From contig JAXCGZ010003825.1 in assembly GCA_037179515.1 (NCBI GenBank), positions 121,484 through 185,483 of the forward strand: a stretch of DNA of 64,000 nt, written 5' to 3'. Each line of letters opens with the position of its first letter. Positions within the stretch are counted from its first letter, which is position 1. Position numbers and translations under genes: made by a program. Under the pieces are notes generated by a model. It had not been told where the DNA came from. It ran no database searches and saw only the letters and a list, made by a program, of their open reading frames with translations. This stretch comes from Halocaridina rubra. Lineage: Eukaryota; Arthropoda; Malacostraca; Decapoda; Atyidae. Shown piece by piece: positions 56,093 to 64,000 of the stretch.

Positions 56093-57417
56093 CCTAAAAC
56101 TGGCAAAAGTCTGCACATCGTGGGTGGCCCTGCCAGTACATGCAAGCATTTCTCCCATCAACCTTTGATCAGTTCGTTAATTAATAATAATATACTTAAT
56201 GAATTTTTTTCCTCAGGGGAGGTGTGAAAATACACGTAACACATATTCACTATTCAACAGCTAGGTTTAACGTAAGGGTAAATTTTTACGACTACACTTG
56301 TCCATCTTTGGAAGTGAAACTTATCTTTTTTTGTATCTTTTTTTTTTATGTGGCTTGAACGAATCTGACATTCAAAACAATCGGAAAGTATTCCTAACTT
56401 AACACAGATATTTATTTACAATTAGACATATCTCAAATTGGAGGGGAAAATTTTATTTTTCCTTTGGCTTTTGATGTGTTTTGAATGACTTTGACATTGA
56501 AAACCGTCGCAAATTACACGGTAACCTATCTAAAATGTAATTTACGAATTTCCCTATGGCTTTTAATGATTCTGAATGGATATGACCTTGAGAATTGTCG
56601 TTAATTACCATTTTTTACGTTAGGTTAGATCAGGCTAGGTTAGCTTAGAAAATATATGCCAACTATTTTTAACGTCACATTCATTCAACCACATAAAACA
56701 CCATAAAATATAATTTCCACATCCAAATTATGACAGGTACGGTGTAAAAATATACCTTAACATAACCTATCCATAAAAAAAGAGTAATTTACAATTTTAA
56801 AGATTCGGATTCATTCAAAACAATGAAATCATGATATATCGAAACCTACTTAAAAAGAGTATAAAACATTGGGAGATGAAAAAAAATTTACTTGTTCAAA
56901 AATACTGATTTAAGTTTTGGGTGTAGGTCTGTTAGTAAGTAAATGGTGTAAGGATTTCTATTCATCAGTTAATGATATGGTTATTCATAACTTATCATGT
57001 TGAAAAATGTGGTAAATTTCCAAGTTACAACCTTGCAATACAAATTTAGAGCAAAGAGGTAATACAAGGCATATACAAACTACTATCCAACAAAGAGTTA
57101 TATATAAGAAAAAAAATTATGTAAAAACTGCTGTTATTCTACTGCTAATTTCATTTTACAACTAGACTTCGCGCCGTTTTTATAAGACCTTTAGGGTGTT
57201 TCAGTCAGCAGATATCGATATATTTAAGATATACTACAAATTCTACATTATACATTTCACTTAAAGTATCCCGGGCGTCTTCAAATACATAAACTTATAT
57301 TTACTTTTCCTAGAGCATAAATGTGAATTATTAAGGGAGAAGTTTTCTTCTTTGTCGATATATAAACAACCCGCTTTCGAACACGTGAAGTCCTAAAGCG
57401 GTGTTGGGAAGGGACAT
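56093..57417. other. ORC4 upstream region with diverged short repeats and TTAGG-like motifs
   Basis: Three diverged copies of GGCTTTTAATG..TCTGAAT..A.TTTGACATTGAAAACCGTCG occur near 56351, 56466 and 56558. TTAGGTTAG and CTAGGTTAGCTTAG occur at 56620-56648, which resemble the arthropod telomere unit TTAGG but are too short to be telomeric. No coding signal. Confidence 0.4.
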
Positions 57418-57503
57418 ACCTTATAACGGCTCCCCTAAAGTTGTCTTAGCAGTTTCATAAAGAGTATGTATCCATCATGTTATATTACTTCTATTTATAT
57501 AAT
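57418..57503 (-). promoter_or_regulatory. Possible ORC4 promoter and noncoding first exon
   Basis: On the minus strand a TATATAAATA box (about 57503-57492) lies about 70 nt upstream of TTATAAG|GTATGT, a strong donor at 57419. A transcript starting near 57465 would have a short noncoding exon spliced to the acceptor before 55398. A CTTCGCGCC motif at 57168-57176 is one base off an E2F site, and E2F control is usual for replication genes. This rests on motif reading only, and chance matches in AT-rich DNA are likely. Confidence 0.2.
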
Positions 57504-57526
57504 GGTCTTATCTGCATTAATCTCTA

Positions 57527-58462
<936 letters not shown>

Positions 58463-58562
58463 GGCAAATGCAAAATATGACAGATAAATGAGGGATAAGT
58501 TGGAGAACAATGGAAGGAAAATAATAAGCTCAAGGAGAAGATAAATAATTTGGAAAGGAGGA

Positions 58563-58750
<188 letters not shown>

Positions 58751-61022
58751 GAAATGCGCGTAATTTCTATAATGTTAGTTCTCCTAAGAATAGGCTTTTG
58801 TGACTTTAGGAAAAGACAAAATTATGTCTCAGGGTTTGCTATCCTATTTCTTAATCTGTTTGTATCATCCTCTGCAGTTCATCTTAGGAAGCATTGTTGC
58901 AGATGTTATCTCGCAAGAAATTCATCTAGCAAGATAGTTTTAAAGAGATACATGCACAGAAAAAGAGAAAGGCAACAATTTTCCAAAATCACAATTCCAA
59001 CATGGAGATTTTTTATACAAATAACATTTATTCAAGAAATGCACGTGAATTCTATCATGCTAGTTCTCCTTAGAATAGAAGTTTGTGCCTTTAACAAGAG
59101 ACAATATTATGTCTCTGGGTTTGCTATCTTACTTCTTAATCTGTTTGTATCATCCTCTACAGTTCGTCTTAGAAAAAATCGTTGCAGAGGCACAATATTA
59201 TCTCTTGTTAAAGTCACAGATCCTATTCTAAGGAGAACCAGCATGATAAAATTCAAAAGAGTCTCCATGTAGGATTTGTGATTTTGGATTATTGCTGCTC
59301 TTCTCTTTTTTTGTGCTTGTATCACTTTAAAGCCATCTTGCAAGAAGACTTTCTTGCGAGAAAACTTCTGTAATAATGCTTTTCAAGACAAACTGCAGAG
59401 GATGGTACAGACAAATTAAGAAATAGGATAGCAAACCCAGAGAAATAACATTGTCTCTTGCTAAAGTCACAAAATCCTATAAAATTAATGATTTATTTGT
59501 GACTCAATATGCATGACTCCTATCAGGTTAGTTCTCCTTAGAATAGGATTTTGTGAATTTAACAAGAGAGAATATTATGTCTCTGGGTCTGCTTTCCTAT
59601 TTCTTAATTTATTTAATTTATTTGTATCATCCACTGCAGTTCGCCTTGGAAAACATAGCTACAGAGGTTATATCACACGAAAGTCATATTGCAAGAGGGC
59701 TTTAAAGTGACACAAGCACAGAAAAAGAGGAAAGCCACAATTATCAAAAATCACAAATCTTACATGGATACGTTTCATGCAAATAACATTTATTCATGAA
59801 CTGCACAAAATTTCTATCATGTTAGTTCTCCTAAGAATAGGATTTTGGGAGCTTAACAAAAGACAATATTATGTCTCAAGGTTTACTATACTATTTCCTA
59901 ATCTGTTTGTATCATCCTCTCAAGTATGTCTTAGAAAGCATTATTGCAGATGCTTTATTGCAAGAAATTCTCTAGCAAGATGGTTTTAAAGCACAGAAAA
60001 GAGGTAAGCAGCTGTTTTCCAAAATCACAATTCCAACATGTAGACTTTTTATGCAAATAACATTTATTTAAGAAATGCACATGAATTTAATCTTGCTAGT
60101 TCTCCTTAGAATAGGAGTTTGTGACTTTAACAAGAGACAATATTATGTCTCTGGGTTTGCTATCTTATTTCTTAATCTGTTTGTATCATCCTCTGTAGTT
60201 CATCTTAGAAAGCATCGTTGCAGACCATGATTTTGTCCTTTGCTAAAGTCACTAACTCCTATTGTAAGGAGAACTAGCATGATAAATTTCATGAGCATTT
60301 CATGAATAAATTATATTAGCAAGAAAAGTCTCCATGTAGGATTTGTGATTTTGGATTAATGTTGTTTTCCTCCTTTTCTATGCTTGTATCACTTTAAAAC
60401 CATTATTGGGTCATAAGTCTTGTGATTTCAAGCCCTGGGTAAAGTAAAATATATAGCAAAATTTGAGCTTTATTCTTGAAGCTGGTATAAAGAAAAAAAG
60501 CCACTCATCCGGGCATCAACAATAGACGATTCAAGTATAAGTACTTGACTATCACAATAAGAGAATTAAACTCTATTTAATAGGGTTAGAGGCTATGACC
60601 CTTTATAATGTATACATATTTTGTTTATTTAGTAGTTTTACAGAGAATTAATGAAAACAAGCATAAACCAATTAATATTACAAATAAATGCAAACAAATA
60701 GGGAATAAATACTAATAAGAAAGCAATCAAAATAGATAATAAGAAACAATGATAAATAATTATACCTCAACTCTCACAACCATCTTGCAAGATGACTTTC
60801 TTGCGAGATAACTTTTGTTACAATGCTTTCTAAGACGAACTGCAAAATCTGATACAAGCAAATCTTGCAAGATGACTTTATTGTGAGTTAACCTCTGCAA
60901 CTATGCTTACTAAGACGAACTGCAGAGGATGATACACATAGACTAAGAAATAGGATAGCAAACCAAGAGACATAATATTGTCGCTTGTTAAAGTCACAAA
61001 ATCCTATGTTAAGGAGAACCAG
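58751..61022. repeat. Direct and inverted array of a ~285-bp unit
   Basis: Forward units start near 58757, 59040 (partial), 59505, 59797 and 60074 (partial) with GTTAGTTCTCCTTAGAATAG. Reverse units lie at about 59192-59490, 60222-60403 and 60784-61015. Shared landmarks are AATATTATGTCTCTGGGTTT, TGTTTGTATCATCCTCTGCA, CATCTTGCAAGATGGTTTTA and AATCACAAATCCTACATGGA. Forward and reverse pieces meet at about 59191, 59500 and 60221. Long plus frames here (58550-59272, 59513-59710, 59777-59989) share residues because they are copies of the unit; I do not think they code. Confidence 0.88.
60404..60777. mobile_element. 374-bp insertion inside the ~285-bp unit array
   Basis: The reverse unit is interrupted between CTTTAAAACCAT and CTTGCAAG, compared with the uninterrupted unit at 59330. 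AACCAT flanks both sides (60398-60403 and 60778-60783), a possible 6-bp target duplication. The insert is A-rich at its right end. No terminal repeats or known motif. Confidence 0.6.
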
Positions 61023-61029
61023 CATGTGT

Positions 61030-63927
61030 GTGTATGTGTGATTACCTAATTGTGCTTACGGGAAAGAGCCCAAAGCTCGTAGCTTCCCGTCCCCTGATCG
61101 GTTCCATTCTGTACTTAGTGATACTTATCATACCTGTCCTTAAAACTATGGATTGAGATAGCATTAACTACCTCCTCGCTTAGCGAATTCCAATTATCAA
61201 CTACTCTTACACTGAAAAAGTATTTCCTTACATCCTGCGAAGAAGTTTTCTTACGAAGCTTCAAACTATGACCTCTAGTTCTAGAGCCAGCCATATCAAA
61301 ATGTCGATCCCTATCCACTCTATCATAACCACGAAGAAATTTAAAGACTCTCACCATATCCCCCCCAATCTTCTAGCTTCGAGTGATGGTAAGTCTAATT
61401 CTCTTAACCTCTCACCATAACTGAGATTGCGTATATCTGGCACCAATTTCGTGGCATGCTTTGAACTATTTCAAGCTTAGCTACATGCTTTTTCAAGTGC
61501 GGATTCCAAAAGGGGGCTGCATATTCAAGTTTCGGCCTCACATAGGTTATATAAATATTTCTGAACATTTCCTTGTCCATGTGCCTGAAGGCTACCCTTA
61601 CATTTGATAAGAAAGCATATGCTGACCTTATTATGCCATTTATATGTATTTCTGGAGACAAATAGGCTAGTATGTTTACTCCTAGATCTCTCTCATTTTC
61701 AGTCTCTTGAAATTGTACTCTTGTCACCGAGTCGTCAAGCTTGGGCTTTCTTGCACTTGTACCCATGCTCATTACCTTACATTTTGAAGTATTGAATTTC
61801 ATTAGCCACTTTTCTGACCACTCATGTAGACTATCTAGATCTTCCTGAAGTTCTCTACCATTGTTCTCGTTTCTTACTTTCTTCACAATCTTTGCATCAT
61901 CTGCAAACATAGTCATGAATGAATTTACAGACTCTGGTAGGTCATATACATATACAAGGAACAAAAGTGGCCCTAAAACTGATCCCTGTGGAACTCCACT
62001 ACTACCTCTTCTCCATTCAGACACTGAGTGTCTTACTCTAACTCTCTGTTCCCTTCCTTCTAAGTAAGTTTTTATCCATTCCAAGACATTTCCACCTATT
62101 CTAGCCATTGCCTGCAGCTTCTTAATAAGTCAAGTCTCCCGTGTGGAACAGTGTCAAATGCTTTCTGGAAGTCTAGGAGTATGCAATCTGCCCAGCTCTC
62201 TCTTTTCCGTAAGATTTGGTTTACCTCATCATAAAATTGTAATAAGTTTGTTACTGTTGATCTACCTTCTCTGAAGCCATGTTGTCTCACTGACAAAATG
62301 TTGAAGGATTCCAAGTGAAGAGAGATATGTTTCCTTAGTAGTTTCTCCATAACTTTGCAAACTATGCTGGTCAAGAAAACAGGTCTATAGTTTAGAGCCG
62401 TATCTCTCCTTCCTTTTTTGAAGATAGGTATCATGTTCGCTTGTTTCCAGCATCTTGAAATCTCCCCTGACTACAGTGACTTTTTATAAATGATACTTAG
62501 TCCCACTGATATTGAGCTTGCACATTTTTTAAGTACATAAGGGGATATATCATCAGAACCTGTAGCTTTATGAACATTTAACTCCATCGGCATTTTGCAT
62601 ACCTCTGTGGCTGAAAAGTTGATGTTCTCTAATACCGGCCCATGAGCTTCTATGTCTGCAATCTGAGGGGGAGGGGTATTTTCTACTGTAAATACTGAAT
62701 GAAACTCCTTGTTCAATTCTTTGCAGATTTCTTCATCCGTCTCAGTGATGCTTCCATCCGCTCTCTAAAGCCTTAAAACCGGTTCTTTTACCTTCAGATT
62801 TCCTCTGATAAAGCTGTGGAAAAGCTTAAGATTTTCTATAGCCTTCATGGTGATGTCCCTTTTATAGTCTCTCTCTGCCTCTCTTCTTTTACTTAGGCAA
62901 TCATTTCTTGCTCTTTTGTAGGTTTGCCAAGCATTTATGTTTTTTGTCCTCCTATACCTTTTCCAGCATTTATCTCTCCACTCCTTAGCTCTTTTCGCTC
63001 ATTATCGAACCATTTCTCTATGGCAAAATTTACACCTACTTTGGTGACAAGCATGCAGCAATCTACTATCTTCCCATATTTCTCACAAAAGATGTCATAC
63101 ATTTCTTGTATAGATTTGTTGTAAAATAAGATCCTCCAGTCAATAGCTGCAAAAAGCTCATTCATTTTGATGAAATCTACTTTTGGATAGTTCCTCCTCA
63201 TGTCCTCAGTGCCTCTACTCTCAGGCAGAACATCTTCAATGATATATTTCATCAACAACACACAGTGGTCACTCTTTCCAATTGATTGTTCATACTCAAT
63301 TTTTTTCAATATTCAATATCCAACACGTTATCTGTGAACACTAGATCATGTAGTGATGGCTCATCCCCACCCCTGGCCCTCCTTGGTTCCATTACTTGTT
63401 GGTGTAGGAAATTCCCTTGTATGCAATCTAAGAATCTTGCCCCAAATGAGTCCTCACCACAGTGTGGGTCAAGATTTATTCAATCTATCTCTTTAAGATT
63501 AAAATCTCCCATAATCAAAATCCTACATTTTCTCTCCCGTGCCATGTTAACAACTGAGTTTATGACTTCAATAGTACCTATATGATTTTCCTCATAAACT
63601 TTTAGCCTATGCTGGTTCCTTGGCGGGCTATATACAACAGTTATTATAATGCTCTATGACCCAGTATTTATGCGAGCAACAAGTTCTTTGAACTCACTTT
63701 CTATGGCCAAGTTTATTTCTTCAACTTGAATCCTTTCACTTATGAGCAGTGCTATCCCTCCACCAGTCCTCTCAGATCTTTCAACCCTTAATATTCTGAA
63801 GCCCTTAAGAAAAAATGTGACACTATTTATGTCCTCACTCAACTTAGTCTCTGTAACTGTTCCTATATCTGCCTTACTGTTTTGAATCCTATCTTTTAAT
63901 TCTACTGTCTTACCAGCTATTCTATAA

Positions 63928-63930
<3 letters not shown>
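61030..63930 (-). mobile_element. LINE-A copy A6, longest copy, degenerate
   Basis: On the minus strand the endonuclease starts near 63925 (ELKDRIQNSKADIGTVTETK) with RTGGGIALLISERIQVEEIN near 63750, then GKSDHCVLLMKY near 63275. RT: NYRPVFLTSIVCKVMEKLLR near 62390, HGFREGRSTVTNLLQF, FDTVPHG near 62145, SGVPQGSVLGPLLFLVYVYD near 61995 and an intact MFADDAKI near 61900. The C-terminal end FKDRYDKYH is at 61115. The frame breaks near 62110, 62460, 62770, 62935 and 63310. The 3' tail is the reverse of CACAATTAGGTAATCACACA. The 5' end is lost at a (TA)n array near the endonuclease start. Confidence 0.92.

Positions 63931-63984
<54 letters not shown>
63931..63984. repeat. (TA)n array at the window edge
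   Basis: 54 bp of TA at the truncated 5' end of LINE-A copy A6, followed by imperfect AT sequence to the edge. Confidence 0.95.
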
Positions 63985-63989
<5 letters not shown>

Positions 63990-64000
63990 TATATATTATA

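Noticed and set aside
56620..56648. Interstitial telomere (TTAGG)n
   Set aside because: Only two or three imperfect units, which is below what chance and common promoter motifs can explain.

Overview
The window looks like arthropod, most likely decapod crustacean, nuclear DNA. It is AT-rich, it holds one very stretched spliced gene, and most of the rest is non-LTR retrotransposons, a Penelope-like element, pogo/Tigger-type and hAT-type TIR elements, tRNA-derived SINEs and very long (TA)n arrays. The arrays total about 2.6 kb, roughly 4% of the window. The taxon is inferred from this repertoire and not proven. I see no bacterial, plasmid, CRISPR or viral gene content.

Host gene: on the minus strand, nine coding exons from 55,367 down to 15,838 encode ORC4, the AAA+ subunit 4 of the origin recognition complex. 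All splice sites are GT/AG, all phases agree, and the assembled protein is 437 residues (human ORC4 is 436). About 97% of the locus is intron, and the introns host most of the transposable elements. Two splicing oddities stand out: a well-formed 28-nt stop-containing candidate exon in the last intron, and a perfect CAG|GTAAGT donor inside coding exon 7.

Layout: 1-2.7 kb, CR1/L2-like LINE-A (copy A1). 2.8-3.6 kb, RTE-clade 3' fragment with a GAAGAA tail. 4.0-7.4 kb, Penelope-like element with inverted arms around a LINE fragment. 7.4-11.6 kb, four head-to-tail 5'-truncated LINE-A copies ending in a 0.6-kb (TA)n array. 12.5-12.8 kb, a perfect 123-bp duplication. 13.3-18.6 kb, tRNA-like SINE copies, six of them a tandem array. 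15.8-55.4 kb, ORC4 with intronic elements: Tigger relics at 23, 27, 29.5-34.4 and 45.5 kb; jockey-like LINE-B at 37-39.4 and 51.8-52.3 kb; an old LINE (LINE-D) at 40.8-44.4 kb split by a hAT MITE; LINE-E at 52.9-53.8 kb; a SINE with a 15-bp target duplication at 54.1 kb. 55.4-57.5 kb, ORC4 5' region. 57.7-58.1 kb, a LINE-B 3' end. 58.7-61.0 kb, a direct/inverted array of a ~285-bp unit. 61.0-63.9 kb, LINE-A in minus orientation.

No retroelement here is intact. Copy A2 is closest: its reverse transcriptase frame is interrupted by a single UGA. The most informative patterns are the self-nested LINE-A tail array, TA-target TIR elements sitting inside (TA)n arrays, satellite amplification inside Tigger-like elements, and the tandem Pol III-box repeats. 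I did not find a clearly new functional system.
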